From Actinoplanes philippinensis (GTDB lineage: Bacteria > Actinomycetota > Actinomycetes > Mycobacteriales > Micromonosporaceae): a stretch of DNA of 64,000 bases. The notes beneath the pieces are model-generated. The model had not been told where the DNA came from. It searched no databases and saw only the letters and a program-made list of their open reading frames with translations. The first letter of the stretch is position 1. Each line of letters opens with the position of its first letter. The stretch is taken from positions 310,001 through 374,000 of the forward strand of contig NZ_FONV01000001.1 of assembly GCF_900113015.1 (NCBI RefSeq), read 5' to 3'. This document shows, piece after piece, positions 37,032 to 46,088 of this stretch. A program made the position numbers and the translations under genes.

Positions 37032-37409
37032 GCGAGGACGTCGACGGGGACGAGGGGCGAGGGCGAGGGCGGCAGCGACAGCGACGCGGACAGCGACAAA
37101 GCGATGAGGGTAACGACGGCGCGAACCACGCCGACAGCGACAGCGGTGCGGACGACGCCGCGCGCCGCGGACAGCGACAGCGAGGGCGGGGGCCGGGGCG
37201 AGGGCTGGCGCGAGGCGAGGGCGAGGACGTCGACGGGGACGAGGGGCGAAGGCGAGGGCGGCAGCGACAGCGACGCGGACAGCGACAAAGCGATGAGGGT
37301 AACGACGGCGCGAACCACGCCGACAGCGACAGCGGTGCGGACGACGCTGTGCGCCGCGGACAGCGACAGCGGGGGCGAGGGCGGGGGCCGGGGCGAGGGC
37401 TGGCGCGAG
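37032..37409. repeat. 189-bp tandem duplication
   Basis: Two nearly identical units start at 37032 and 37221 (period 189 bp). They differ by a few substitutions and a small insertion near the end of unit 2. Within each unit, GACAGC- and GAGGGC-like hexamers recur. The period is a multiple of three, so several frames stay open through it, but no frame looks like a real protein. It fills the 732-bp gap between the kinase and the ABC ATPase. Confidence 0.9.
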
Positions 37410-37412
37410 GGC

Positions 37413-37466
37413 GAGAGCGAGAGCGAGAGCGAGAGCGAGAGCGAGAGCGAGAGCGAGAGCGAGAGC
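37413..37466. repeat. Microsatellite (GAGAGC)9
   Basis: Nine perfect GAGAGC units lie directly after the 189-bp tandem repeat and about 165 bp before the ABC ATPase start. Hexamer arrays of this purity suggest recent slippage. Confidence 0.95.
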
Positions 37467-37630
37467 GGCGACGGCAGCGGCCGGACGCGGCGACGGCAGC
37501 GGCGACCCGGTGGGTTCGTGGCTGGGAGCTGGGTGGGAGTTCGGTGGTATCGGACCTGGGTCTCAGGGGCGGCGGGGAAACCGGAGCACGGTCCGATGTG
37601 GTCGGCGGGCGGGGCGGCTTGACTGGGGTG

Positions 37631-38341
37631 ATGATCACTATCGAGGGTGTGAGCCGGGTTCGGGGGCGGGCCCGGATTCTGCACGAGGTCAGTTTTGAGG
37701 CTCGGGCCGGGCGGGTCACCGGGTTTCTCGGGCCCAACGGGGCCGGCAAGACGTCCACGCTGCGGGTGCTGCTCGGGCTGGACCGGGCTCAGGGTGGGCG
37801 GGCGCTGATCGACGGGCGGCGGTACGTCGATCTGGACCGTCCGCTGACCGTGGCCGGGGCGCTGCTGGACGGCAGCGGGGCGCATCGGGCGCGGACGGCG
37901 CGGGCGCATCTGCGCTGGATGGCGGCGAGCAACGGGCTGCCGAAGCGGCGGGTGGACGAGGTCCTGGAGCTGGTCGGGCTGGCGGGCGAGGCCGGGAAGC
38001 GGGCCGGGCGGTACTCGCTCGGCATGAGCCGGCGGTTGGGGCTGGCGGCGGCGCTGCTCGGTGATCCGCCGGTGCTGATCCTGGACGAGCCGGTGAACGG
38101 CCTCGATCCGGCGGGGATCCGGTGGATGCGGGCGTTCCTGCGGGACAGCGCGGCGGAAGGGCGGACGGTGCTGCTCTCCAGCCATCTGATGGGCGAGCTC
38201 GCGGAGACCGCCGACGACGTGGTGATCATCGATCACGGCGTGGTGAAGGCGGACGGGACCCTCGCCGAGGTGGTCGGGAGCCACGCGACGCTGGAGGACG
38301 CCTTTCTGGCCCGGACCGCCGGCGAGGGGGCGTCATGGTGA
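37631..38341 (+). CDS. ABC-2 exporter ATP-binding protein
   Basis: A 236-residue ABC ATPase. Walker A is GPNGAGKTS (about 32-40), the signature is YSLGMSRRLGLAAALLG, Walker B is VLILDEPVNGLDP and the H-loop is LLSSHLM. It resembles BcrA/drug- or bacteriocin-resistance exporters. ATG 37631 (GTG one codon earlier) fits the usual start MITIEGVSR. It overlaps the permease gene by 7 nt. Control by the divergent two-component system is likely. Confidence 0.92.
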   Translation: MITIEGVSRVRGRARILHEVSFEARAGRVTGFLGPNGAGKTSTLRVLLGLDRAQGGRALIDGRRYVDLDRPLTVAGALLDGSGAHRARTARAHLRWMAASNGLPKRRVDEVLELVGLAGEAGKRAGRYSLGMSRRLGLAAALLGDPPVLILDEPVNGLDPAGIRWMRAFLRDSAAEGRTVLLSSHLMGELAETADDVVIIDHGVVKADGTLAEVVGSHATLEDAFLARTAGEGASW

Positions 38342-39156
38342 ACGGCCACGGCGCCGCTGGGAGAGGCGGAGCCGTCCAGGGAAGAGGCGGAGCCGTCCGG
38401 GGGAGCTGGGGATGGCCGGTACGGGCGGAGCTGCGCAAGCTGCTGAGCCTGCCGACCGCCTGGGTGGGGCTGGTGCTGGGGCTGGTCGCGGCGCCGCTGC
38501 TGGTGTTCGTCAGCGCCGGCGGCACCCGGAAGGCCATCGAGGAGGGGTTTCACGCGGACCCGTCGGATGCCGCGTTCCAGCCGCTGGGGATCGGGCTGCT
38601 CGGCGCTCTGATTCTCGGGGTGGTGGTGCTGAGCAGCGAGTACACGTCGACCGGGGAGGATGCGCCGGGGGCTCGGCAACTGCAGGCCACGCTGGCGGCG
38701 ATGCCCCGCCGGGGGCGTCTGCTCGTGGCGAAGGGGGTGGCGCTGAGCCTCCTCGTGGCGGCTCAGGGGGCGATCACCTCGGTGGTGACGCTGACGCTGA
38801 GCCGGATGGTGCTCGGCGACCTGGTGCCGGCGGCGTCCCCGGGGCGGGCGGCGGCCGTGGTTCTCTACTGGGTGCTGCTGGGCCTGCTGGCGTACGCCCT
38901 GACCCTGATCTTCCGCAGTGGGGTCGTCACGCTGACCGTGCTGATCGTGAACAGCTCGGTGGTGTCGGTGTCCTACCTGCTGACGAAGGTGACACCGCTG
39001 GCCGCCTACCTGCCGGACATCGTCGGGGCGCACATGTTCCTCCACCAGGTCGGTGACGTGCACATCGCCCCGGTCACCGCGGGTGTGGTGATGACCGCCT
39101 GGGTGGCCGCCCTGCTCATCCTGGGCGGCTGGATGTTCCGCAGGCGCGAGCCGTGA
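38335..39156 (+). CDS. ABC-2 exporter permease
   Basis: A 273-residue membrane protein with a Gly-rich N-terminal tail (residues 1-27), then VRAELRKLLSLPTAWVGLVL and about six transmembrane segments, the usual ABC-2 layout. VVLSSEYTSTGEDAPGARQL is the conserved cytosolic segment. ATG 38335 overlaps the ATPase stop. It forms the exporter with the preceding ATPase and possibly the next, shorter membrane protein. Confidence 0.88.
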   Translation: MVNGHGAAGRGGAVQGRGGAVRGSWGWPVRAELRKLLSLPTAWVGLVLGLVAAPLLVFVSAGGTRKAIEEGFHADPSDAAFQPLGIGLLGALILGVVVLSSEYTSTGEDAPGARQLQATLAAMPRRGRLLVAKGVALSLLVAAQGAITSVVTLTLSRMVLGDLVPAASPGRAAAVVLYWVLLGLLAYALTLIFRSGVVTLTVLIVNSSVVSVSYLLTKVTPLAAYLPDIVGAHMFLHQVGDVHIAPVTAGVVMTAWVAALLILGGWMFRRREP

Positions 39157-39722
39157 ACCCGGGACCGAAGCAGGCGCGAGCCGTGATCACCGCGACGCGG
39201 GCCGAGGTGATCAAACTCGCCACTCTGCCGTCACTGAAAGTCACCGCGGCGCTGACGTGGGCGGTGACGATCCTGCTGCGGCCGGCCGGCCCGGAGCGCG
39301 GCGCGGTCCCGTACGCCCAGATCGGTGTGCTGGTCCTGGGCGTGCTGGCGGCCGGTCACGAGTATCAGGGCGGCGGGCAGATCCGGGCGGCGCTGCTGGC
39401 CGTGCCGCGGCGGCCGCTGCTGGCGGTGGCGAAGGCCGTCGCCCTGCTGGCGGCGGCCGGGCCGGTGGCTCTCGTCGCGGCGCTGCTGGCGGGTGAGCCG
39501 GGCGCGACCGGCGGGCTGCTGCTCGATCTGCTGCTGGCCGCGAGTGTGGCGACGATCATGCGGAACCCGGTGGGCGCCACGGCGGCGGTGCTCACCGCGT
39601 ACGAGATCGTCCTGCCCCTGGTCCGCGCCCGGCTCCCGGAGGTCGCGCTGCCGCCGGCGCCGGTCGCGGTGGCCGCGGTCGCCGTGATCGCGACAGTGAT
39701 CTTTTCTAGACAAACCGTTTGA
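39153..39722 (+). CDS. Second, short ABC-2-type permease-like protein
   Basis: A 189-residue membrane protein. TATRAEVIKLATLPSLKVTA and LAAGHEYQGGGQIRAALLAV mirror the corresponding blocks of the preceding permease (ELRKLLSLPTAW; SSEYTSTGEDAPGARQLQAT). It is thus a reduced paralogue with about five hydrophobic segments instead of six. The GTG start overlaps the permease stop by 4 nt. A heterodimeric exporter is the likely use. Confidence 0.8.
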   Translation: MNPGPKQARAVITATRAEVIKLATLPSLKVTAALTWAVTILLRPAGPERGAVPYAQIGVLVLGVLAAGHEYQGGGQIRAALLAVPRRPLLAVAKAVALLAAAGPVALVAALLAGEPGATGGLLLDLLLAASVATIMRNPVGATAAVLTAYEIVLPLVRARLPEVALPPAPVAVAAVAVIATVIFSRQTV

Positions 39723-39839
39723 GGGTTGGCGTTGTTCGACGTCCCGGTGTTGAATGCCGGGGCAAGGCGGGGGCCCCCTCATGTGCATGTGTCATTCACC
39801 CGCACTCCCCCGCGCTGTACACCTCGAGGAGTAATAACG

Positions 39840-40688
39840 ATGGCGCAGCGCCCCTCGCTCGCGGAAGTCCGTGAGCGTACCTATAAACGCCGGGACGCCT
39901 GGTGGACCGTGTGGCTGGTGGATCCGCTGGCCGGCCCGCTGGTGCGGCTGGTGGCGCCGTGGAAATGGGCGACGCCGAACTTCCTGTCGCTGACGGCGTT
40001 CGTGGTGGGCCTGGGTGCGGCGGCCTGCTTCTGGCAGGGTGAGTACCAGTGGCTGCTGGCCGGCGCCCTGCTCTTTCATCTGGCTTTCGTGCTCGACTGC
40101 ATGGACGGCAAGATCGCCCGGCTGAACGGCAACGGGTCGATCTTCGGCAGCTGGCTGGACTACGTCTTCGACCGGCTGCGGGTGATGACGTGTGCGCTGG
40201 CCATGTTCGGCGGCCAGTGGCACCTGACCGGTGACACGCTCTACCTGTGGCTGGCCACTCTGGTCATCTTCCTGGACATGTTCCGCTACCTGAACGCGCT
40301 GCAGATGCAGAAGGTCAAGCTGACCATGAAGGAGAAGCTGCTGGAGGCCACCGGCGTGCACGCGACCGACTACGTCGAGGAGAACGAGGACGAGGTCGTG
40401 GCGCAGGACGACCCGGTGAAGGCCCGCGTCGACGTGCACGGCGACTTCCGTGCGCGGTTCGGCCTGTTCCTGCAGATCCGCGACTTCCTGCAGCGCAACC
40501 GCATCCGCCCGCACGTGTTCAGCGGCATCGAGTTCATGATGTTCGTGTTCATCGTGGGCCCGGTGATCAACCAGATCGTGCCGGTGACGATCCTGTCCGG
40601 GGTGCTGATGCTGGCGTTCGAGGCGCTGCTGGTCTACAAGCTGTGGACCACGACCAAGACGTTCCAGAGGCGGATGGCCACGGTCTGA
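39840..40688 (+). CDS. CDP-alcohol phosphatidyltransferase-family membrane enzyme
   Basis: A 282-residue integral membrane enzyme. The complete family motif is seen: Asp86, Asp89-Gly90, Ala93-Arg94, Gly103, Asp107 and Asp111 (LDCMDGKIARLNGNGSIFGS then WLDYVFD). It should transfer a CDP-linked headgroup or lipid to an alcohol. A charged cytosolic insert (VEENEDEVVAQDDPVKARVD) lies between helices. ATG 39840 has a GAGGAG ribosome site. A clear terminator follows. Which phospholipid or glycan precursor it makes cannot be told. Confidence 0.9.
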   Translation: MAQRPSLAEVRERTYKRRDAWWTVWLVDPLAGPLVRLVAPWKWATPNFLSLTAFVVGLGAAACFWQGEYQWLLAGALLFHLAFVLDCMDGKIARLNGNGSIFGSWLDYVFDRLRVMTCALAMFGGQWHLTGDTLYLWLATLVIFLDMFRYLNALQMQKVKLTMKEKLLEATGVHATDYVEENEDEVVAQDDPVKARVDVHGDFRARFGLFLQIRDFLQRNRIRPHVFSGIEFMMFVFIVGPVINQIVPVTILSGVLMLAFEALLVYKLWTTTKTFQRRMATV

Positions 40689-40709
40689 CCGCACCACCAC
40701 CGAAAGTCG

Positions 40710-40746
40710 GCGGCCGTTCCCCGAATCCGGGGGAACGGCCGCTTTT
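40710..40746 (+). terminator. Rho-independent terminator
   Basis: GCGGCCGTTCCCC (40710-40722) pairs perfectly with GGGGAACGGCCGC (40730-40742) around a 7-nt loop and is followed by TTTT. It is the clearest intrinsic terminator in the window and ends the phosphatidyltransferase transcript. Confidence 0.9.
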
Positions 40747-40796
40747 CGCCCTTTTCGTCCATAGACTCGGCACCACTGGACGAAATGAGGAGAAAC

Positions 40797-41120
40797 ATGT
40801 CAAACGCGACGAACCAGCAGACCCGGACGACCGGCTGGCTGGTGGCCGAGCTGCACCGGATCCGCGACGTCCTGGCCGTCCTGCCGCTGCCCGACGAGAC
40901 CGCCGCGGCGGCCCACCGGGACCTCGGCGAGGCGGAGAGCCTGCTGGGCGACGCCGAACCCGACCGGCGGCGGCTCGGCGGCACCCTGGAGCGCCTGACG
41001 CTCGTACTCGCCGCCTCCGGGGCCCTCCAGCATGCCGGTCAGGCCCTCGCCGGGCCGCTGCGCACCCTCGCCGACTGGGTGGGCGAGCCGGCCCGCACGA
41101 TCCGCCAGCTGCTGGCCTGA
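40797..41120 (+). CDS. Small helical hypothetical protein
   Basis: A 107-residue soluble protein that is mostly predicted helix: GWLVAELHRIRDVLAVLPLP, then DLGEAESLLGDAEPDRRRLG and ALAGPLRTLADWVGEPARTI. It has no Cys and no membrane segment. ATG 40797 has GAGGAGAAAC as ribosome site. It stands alone between a strong terminator and the convergent glpD gene. I do not recognise a function; similar small proteins are common in actinomycetes. Confidence 0.7.
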   Translation: MSNATNQQTRTTGWLVAELHRIRDVLAVLPLPDETAAAAHRDLGEAESLLGDAEPDRRRLGGTLERLTLVLAASGALQHAGQALAGPLRTLADWVGEPARTIRQLLA

Positions 41121-41173
41121 CCGGCCGCCCGGACGAGGCGCGGACCGGCGCCCGGCGAAGTACGGACCGGCGC

Positions 41174-42871
41174 TCAGACGACGCGGACCGGCACCACGTC
41201 CGGGGCGCCGAGCCGGGCGGCGTCGGCCGTCTCGTCGTCCTGCTGCTCCTGGGAGGCGCGCTCGGCCTCCACCCGCAGCCGGTAGTTCTCCACCTCCCGG
41301 TCCCGCTGCTCCGGGCTCCAGCCGAGGACCCGGCCCATCAGCTCGGCGGCGTGCGGGGCGGCCACCACACCCCGGTCGAAGGTCTCGATCGAGATCCGGG
41401 TACGCCTGGTCAGCACGTCCACCAGATGCCGGGCGCCCTCGGCGGCGGCCGCGTAGACGAACTCGGCCCGCAGGTAGTCGTCGGCGCCCTCGATCGGCCG
41501 GGCCAGGCCCGGGTCGTCGCGGATCAGGGCGAGCAGCTCATGGACCAGCGAGCCGTACCGGCCGAGCAGGTGCTCGACCCGGGCCACGTGCAGCCCCGAC
41601 TCGGCGGCCAGCAGGCCCCGCCGGTTCCACAGGGCCGGGTAGCCGTCCGCGCCGAGCAGCGGCACCCGGTCGGTGACCGAACGCGGCACGCTGCGGGCCA
41701 GGCCGTGCACGCAGGCGTCGACGGCGTCCTTCGCCATCACCCGGTACGTCGTGTACTTGCCACCGGCCACCACCACCAGCCCCGGCACCGGGCTGCTGAC
41801 CGAGTGCTCCCGGGACAGCTGCGACGTCGACTCGGACTCGCCGGACAGCAGCGGCCGCAGGCCCGCGTAGACGCCCTCCACGTCGGCCCGCTCCAGCGGC
41901 CGGGCCAGCACCTTGTTGACCTCGGTGAGCAGGTAGTCGATGTCCTTCGCGGACGCGGCCGGGTGCGCCTTGTCCAGCGACCAGTCGGTGTCGGTGGTGC
42001 CGACGATCCAGTGCCGGCCCCAGGGGATCACGAACAGCACGCTCGACGCGGTCCGCAGGATCAGGCCGGTCGTCGAGTGGATGCGGTCGCGGGGCACGAC
42101 CAGGTGGATGCCCTTCGACGCGCGGACGTGGAACTGGCCCCGTTCGCCGACCAGGGACTGGGTGTCGTCGGTCCACACCCCGGTCGCGTTGATCACCTGC
42201 CGGGCGCGGATCTCGTACGTCCGGTCGTGTTCGAGGTCGTGCACCCGTACCCCGGTGACTCTCTCGCCCTCCCGGAGGAAACCGACCACCTCGGCCCGCG
42301 TCGCGACGTGGGCCCCGTGTGACGCCGCGGTCCTGGCCAGGAACATCGTGTGCCGGGCGTCGTCCATCTGCGCGTCGTAGTACTGCAGGGCCCCGACCAG
42401 CGCGTCCCGGCGCAGGGCGGGGCAGGCGCGCAGAGCGCCGCGACGGGTGAGGTGCCGGTGCCGCGGCAGGGACCCGGCCAGCGCCATCGTGTCGTAGAGG
42501 GTGACGCCGGCGCCCGCGTAGAGCCGTTCCCAGCCGCGGTGCCGGAGGGGGTAGAGGAACCGGACCGGGCGGGCCAGGTGCGGCGCGAGGCGCTGCAGGA
42601 TGAGCCCCCGCTCCCGCAGCGCCTCGCGGACCAGCCCGAAGTCGAGCATCTCCAGGTATCGGAGACCGCCGTGGATGAGTTTGCTGGACCGGCTGGACGT
42701 GCCGGAGGCGAGGTCGCGCGCCTCGACGAGCCCCACGGTGAGTCCCCGTGTGACCGCGTCGAGCGCGCACCCCGCCCCCACCACTCCCCCACCGATCACC
42801 AGCACGTCGACCTCGGTCGTGGACAGCGCGTCGAGGGCGGCGTCCCGGTACGAAGGAGAGAGAGCAGTCAT
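41174..42871 (-). CDS. glpD: Aerobic glycerol-3-phosphate dehydrogenase
   Basis: A 565-residue FAD enzyme oxidising sn-glycerol 3-phosphate to dihydroxyacetone phosphate and passing electrons to quinone. The FAD motif is VLVIGGGVVGAGCALDAVTR. Further GlpD blocks are SRSSKLIHGGLRYLE, INATGVWTDD and VVAGGKYTTYRVMAKDAVDA. The C-terminal DAO_C helical domain is complete. ATG 42871 was chosen; the next 2 nt lead to the glpK stop. It is third in the glpF-glpK-glpD operon. Confidence 0.95.
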   Translation of the reverse strand: MTALSPSYRDAALDALSTTEVDVLVIGGGVVGAGCALDAVTRGLTVGLVEARDLASGTSSRSSKLIHGGLRYLEMLDFGLVREALRERGLILQRLAPHLARPVRFLYPLRHRGWERLYAGAGVTLYDTMALAGSLPRHRHLTRRGALRACPALRRDALVGALQYYDAQMDDARHTMFLARTAASHGAHVATRAEVVGFLREGERVTGVRVHDLEHDRTYEIRARQVINATGVWTDDTQSLVGERGQFHVRASKGIHLVVPRDRIHSTTGLILRTASSVLFVIPWGRHWIVGTTDTDWSLDKAHPAASAKDIDYLLTEVNKVLARPLERADVEGVYAGLRPLLSGESESTSQLSREHSVSSPVPGLVVVAGGKYTTYRVMAKDAVDACVHGLARSVPRSVTDRVPLLGADGYPALWNRRGLLAAESGLHVARVEHLLGRYGSLVHELLALIRDDPGLARPIEGADDYLRAEFVYAAAAEGARHLVDVLTRRTRISIETFDRGVVAAPHAAELMGRVLGWSPEQRDREVENYRLRVEAERASQEQQDDETADAARLGAPDVVPVRVV

Positions 42872-42873
42872 GA

Positions 42874-44376
42874 TCAGTCCACGTCCACCCAGTCGAGGGT
42901 TCGCTGCACCGCCTTCTTCCACCTGCCGAAGCCCTGGTCGCGCTGCTCCGGCGACCACTGCGGCTGCCAGCGCTGCGACTCGTTCCAGTTCTCCCGCAGC
43001 TCGTCGGTGTTCTTCCAGAAACCGACCGCGAGACCGGCCGCGTAGGCGGCGCCCAGGGCGGTGGTCTCGGCGACGACCGGGCGGCTGACCGGCACGCCGA
43101 GCACGTCGGCCTGGATCTGCATGCAGAGGTTGTTGACGGTGATGCCGCCGTCGACCTTCAGCACGTCGAGGGTGACGCCGGAGTCCTGGGCCATGGCGTC
43201 GACCACGTCGCGGGTCTGGTAGCAGATCGCCTCCAGGGTGGCCCGGGCGATGTGCGCGTCGGTGTTGAACCGGGACAGGCCGACGATCGCGCCGCGGGCG
43301 TCGGAGCGCCAGTAGGGGGCGAACAGGCCGGAGAACGCCGGGACGAAGTAGACGCCGCCGTTGTCCTGCACCCGGGCCGCCAGCGACTCGCTCTCCGCCG
43401 CCGAGTTGATGATGTGCAGCTGGTCGCGCAGCCACTGCACGGCCGAGCCGGTGACCGCGATCGAGCCCTCCAGCGCGTAGACCGGGGCCGCGTCGCCGAA
43501 TTTGTAGCAGACCGTGGTGAGCAGCCCGTTCTCCGAGCGCACCAGGTTCGTCCCGGTGTTGAGGAGCATGAAGTTGCCGGTGCCGTAGGTGTTCTTGGCC
43601 TCGCCCGGGCTGAAGCACACCTGCCCGACGGTGGCCGCCTGCTGGTCGCCGAGGTCGCCGGTGATCGGCACCTCACCGCCGAGCGGTCCGGGCACCCGGG
43701 CCACGCCGAACCCGGTCGGGTCGGACGACGGCCGGATCTCCGGGAGCATCCGCCGCGGGATGCCGAAGAACGACAGCAGCTCGTCGTCCCAGTCGAGGGT
43801 CTCCAGGTTCATCAACATGGTGCGGCTGGCGTTCGTCACGTCGGTGACATGGTTCCCGGTGATGTTCCACAGCAGCCAGCTGTCGGTGTTGCCGAAGATC
43901 GCGTCGCCACGCTCGGCCGCCTCGCGGACCCCGTCGACGTTCTCCAGGATCCACTGGATCTTGCCGCCGGAGAAGTAGGTGGCCGGCGGCAGCCCCGCCT
44001 TGCGCCGGATCACGTCGCCACGGCCGTCCCGGTCAAGGGCGGAGGCGATCCGATCGGTACGGGTGTCCTGCCACACGATCGCGTTGTAGTAGGGCCGTCC
44101 GGTGTTCCGGTCCCAGACGACGGTGGTCTCCCGCTGGTTGGTGATGCCCACCGCGGCCAGGTCGGACGCGCTCAGCCCGGCCTTCTGCATGGCCGTGCGC
44201 ACGACGGTGACGGTCCGGTCCCAGATCTCGATCGGGTTGTGCTCGACCCAGCCTGCCTGCGGCAGGATCTGCTCGTGCTCCAGCTGGTGCCGGGCCACCT
44301 CGTTGCCGCCATGGTCGAAGATCATGAACCGCGTGCTGGTCGTTCCCTGGTCCACTGCGCCCACGAAGTCAGCCAC
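42874..44376 (-). CDS. glpK: Glycerol kinase (copy 1)
   Basis: A 500-residue FGGY kinase that phosphorylates glycerol to glycerol 3-phosphate. Typical blocks are [47 protein letters not shown] and the ATP-site [12 protein letters not shown] and [14 protein letters not shown]. The GTG start at 44376 follows GGAGG and overlaps glpF by 8 nt. A paralogue of almost equal length lies on the other side of the regulator. Confidence 0.95.
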   Translation of the reverse strand: MADFVGAVDQGTTSTRFMIFDHGGNEVARHQLEHEQILPQAGWVEHNPIEIWDRTVTVVRTAMQKAGLSASDLAAVGITNQRETTVVWDRNTGRPYYNAIVWQDTRTDRIASALDRDGRGDVIRRKAGLPPATYFSGGKIQWILENVDGVREAAERGDAIFGNTDSWLLWNITGNHVTDVTNASRTMLMNLETLDWDDELLSFFGIPRRMLPEIRPSSDPTGFGVARVPGPLGGEVPITGDLGDQQAATVGQVCFSPGEAKNTYGTGNFMLLNTGTNLVRSENGLLTTVCYKFGDAAPVYALEGSIAVTGSAVQWLRDQLHIINSAAESESLAARVQDNGGVYFVPAFSGLFAPYWRSDARGAIVGLSRFNTDAHIARATLEAICYQTRDVVDAMAQDSGVTLDVLKVDGGITVNNLCMQIQADVLGVPVSRPVVAETTALGAAYAAGLAVGFWKNTDELRENWNESQRWQPQWSPEQRDQGFGRWKKAVQRTLDWVDVD

Positions 44377-45211
44377 GGGTCGCCTCCACTTCTGCCTCGT
44401 CCCTCGGTGTCGGGACACGTCCGGCCTCCGGCTCCTCGGCCGACGGCAGGAAACGTCCGATCAGAGTCTGGTACAGCCCGGCGCCCACGACGCCACCGAT
44501 GATCGGCCCGACGATCGGGATCCAGAAGTAGAGATACCCCGTCTGGTCGCGGAACGCGCCCCCGTATCCGGTCAGGAAACTGGCGAGCCGCGGGCCGAAG
44601 TCACGGGCCGGGTTGATCGCGTAGCCGGCGTTCGTGCCCCAGGCCATGCCGATCGCGACGACGAGCAGGCCGACCACGACCGGGCCCAGGTTGGCGGCCG
44701 GCGGGCTGTTGGCCATGTCGGTCAGCGCCAGGATCACGAAGAGCAGGATGGCCGTGCCGATGATCTGGTCCCGGAAGGCGCCCCACTCGCTCACCGGGAG
44801 CGTGCCGTTGCCGGGCAGGGTCGAGAAGACGCCCTGCGTCTTGATGGTCAGATCGGGGTCGGCGGCGCGCAGCACCTCGGTGTAGTTCCAGCGCACCAGC
44901 AGCGCGGCCACGAACGCGCCGAGAGTCTGGGCGATCGCGTACGGCGCCACCTTCCGCCAGGAGAAGCCCTTGAAGACGGCGAGGGCGACGGTCACCGCCG
45001 GGTTCAGGTGCGCGCCGCTGATCCGCGCCGCGACGTAGACGCCGAGGGTGACGCCCAGGCCCCAGGCCCAGGCGATGCTGTCGTGGTCCCCGATGCCGGC
45101 GGCGGCGACCTGCGCCACCACCCCGACACCGAAGAGGATCAGGATCATCGTGCCGGCGAACTCCGCCGCGAGCTCGCCGGCGAGTCCAGGAACTTTGAGT
45201 CGTGTAGCCAT
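44369..45211 (-). CDS. glpF: Glycerol uptake facilitator (aquaglyceroporin)
   Basis: A 280-residue MIP-family channel with both NPA boxes: HLNPAVT (70-72) and [10 protein letters not shown] (200-204). The Asp after NPAR is the marker of glycerol facilitators as against water-only channels. Six membrane segments are present. The long charged C-terminal tail ([20 protein letters not shown]) is an actinomycete feature. ATG 45211 has GGAGGGAG upstream. It heads the operon that is divergent from the IclR regulator. Confidence 0.94.
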   Translation of the reverse strand: MATRLKVPGLAGELAAEFAGTMILILFGVGVVAQVAAAGIGDHDSIAWAWGLGVTLGVYVAARISGAHLNPAVTVALAVFKGFSWRKVAPYAIAQTLGAFVAALLVRWNYTEVLRAADPDLTIKTQGVFSTLPGNGTLPVSEWGAFRDQIIGTAILLFVILALTDMANSPPAANLGPVVVGLLVVAIGMAWGTNAGYAINPARDFGPRLASFLTGYGGAFRDQTGYLYFWIPIVGPIIGGVVGAGLYQTLIGRFLPSAEEPEAGRVPTPRDEAEVEATRG

Positions 45212-45263
45212 GCTCCCTCCTCTGCTCGTTGCCTTGGACGCTAGGAACGGGTCCGGAGTGGGG

Positions 45264-45294
45264 CAATGAACATCGGTCGGCATTGTCGAACATC
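45264..45294. promoter_or_regulatory. Candidate IclR/GylR operator between glpF and the regulator
   Basis: GAACATC occurs twice, at 45268 and 45288, exactly 20 bp (two helical turns) apart. The first copy is overlapped by the dyad CAATG-N12-CATTG (45264-45285). The site lies in the 124-bp divergent promoter. Binding by the adjacent IclR protein is inferred from position. Confidence 0.5.
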
Positions 45295-45335
45295 AATAAC
45301 GGCGAGTTGTCGCACGGTGGCATAGAGTCCGAAAC

Positions 45336-46088
45336 ATGCCCGGGACGGTGCAGTCCATCGAGCGAGCGGCCGCGATCCTCCGGACGCTCGCCGGTGGTCC
45401 GGGCCGCCTGGGGCTCACCGAGATCGCCCGGACGCTGGACCTGGCCAAGGGCACCACCCACGGCATCCTGCGTACCCTGCAGCTGGTCGGGTTCGTCGAG
45501 CAGGACCGGGTCTCCGGGCAGTACCAGCTCGGCGGCGCCCTGTTGCACCTGGGCACCAGCTACCTCGACATCAACGAGCTGCGGTCCCGGTCGATCAACT
45601 GGGCCGACCCGCTGGCCGCCCGCAGCGGCGAGTCGGTCCGGATCGGCACCGTCCTGGAGGGGCGGGTCCTGGTCGTGCACCACGTGTTCCGGCCGGACGA
45701 CACGTTCCAGACCCTCGACGTGGGCACGCTGCTGCCGCTGCACGCCACGGCCCTCGGCAAGGTGCTGCTGGCCTACCGGGCCGGTGGCCCGCCGCCCGAC
45801 CTGGAGGCCTTCACCCGGCTCACCCTCACCGACGCGAAGGCGCTCGGCACCGCCCTGGAGGGGGTACGCGACGCCGGCTGGGCCGGTGAGGTCGAGGAGT
45901 TCCTGCTCGGGCAGGCCGCGGTGGCGGCGCCGATCCGTGGCTACGGCGGCCTGGTGGTCGGCGCGATCGGCATCTCCGGCCCGGTCGACCGGGTCTGCGA
46001 CAGCCGCTACCGGCCACGCCCGCACCTCGTCGGCTACGTGCGCGACGCGGCCCGCGCGATCTCTCGCGATCTGGGGGCGGCCCGATGA
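45336..46088 (+). CDS. IclR-family regulator of glycerol genes (GylR/GlpR type)
   Basis: A 250-residue regulator. The N-terminal winged helix has AAAILRTLAGGPGRLGLTEI and ARTLDLAKGTTHGILRTLQL. The effector domain has LHATALGKVLLAYRAGG and AAPIRGYGGLVVGAIGISGP. IclR proteins (GylR in streptomycetes) regulate glycerol operons in response to glycerol or glycerol 3-phosphate. It is divergent from glpF-glpK-glpD and overlaps the second glycerol kinase by 4 nt, so it probably regulates both sides. Confidence 0.9.
   Translation: MPGTVQSIERAAAILRTLAGGPGRLGLTEIARTLDLAKGTTHGILRTLQLVGFVEQDRVSGQYQLGGALLHLGTSYLDINELRSRSINWADPLAARSGESVRIGTVLEGRVLVVHHVFRPDDTFQTLDVGTLLPLHATALGKVLLAYRAGGPPPDLEAFTRLTLTDAKALGTALEGVRDAGWAGEVEEFLLGQAAVAAPIRGYGGLVVGAIGISGPVDRVCDSRYRPRPHLVGYVRDAARAISRDLGAAR

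Noticed and set aside
37104..37622. Ser-Glu-repeat protein encoded across the tandem repeats
   Set aside because: The (GAGAGC)9 array gives Ser-Glu or Leu-Ser repeats depending on strand, and several frames stay open only because the period is divisible by three. There is no ribosome site or conserved domain.
36080..37630. Very long plus-strand open frame running from the kinase region into the ABC ATPase
   Set aside because: It is antisense to the histidine kinase, rich in Arg/Gly/Asp/Ser low-complexity sequence from the 189-bp repeats, and the ABC ATPase has its own normal start at 37631.
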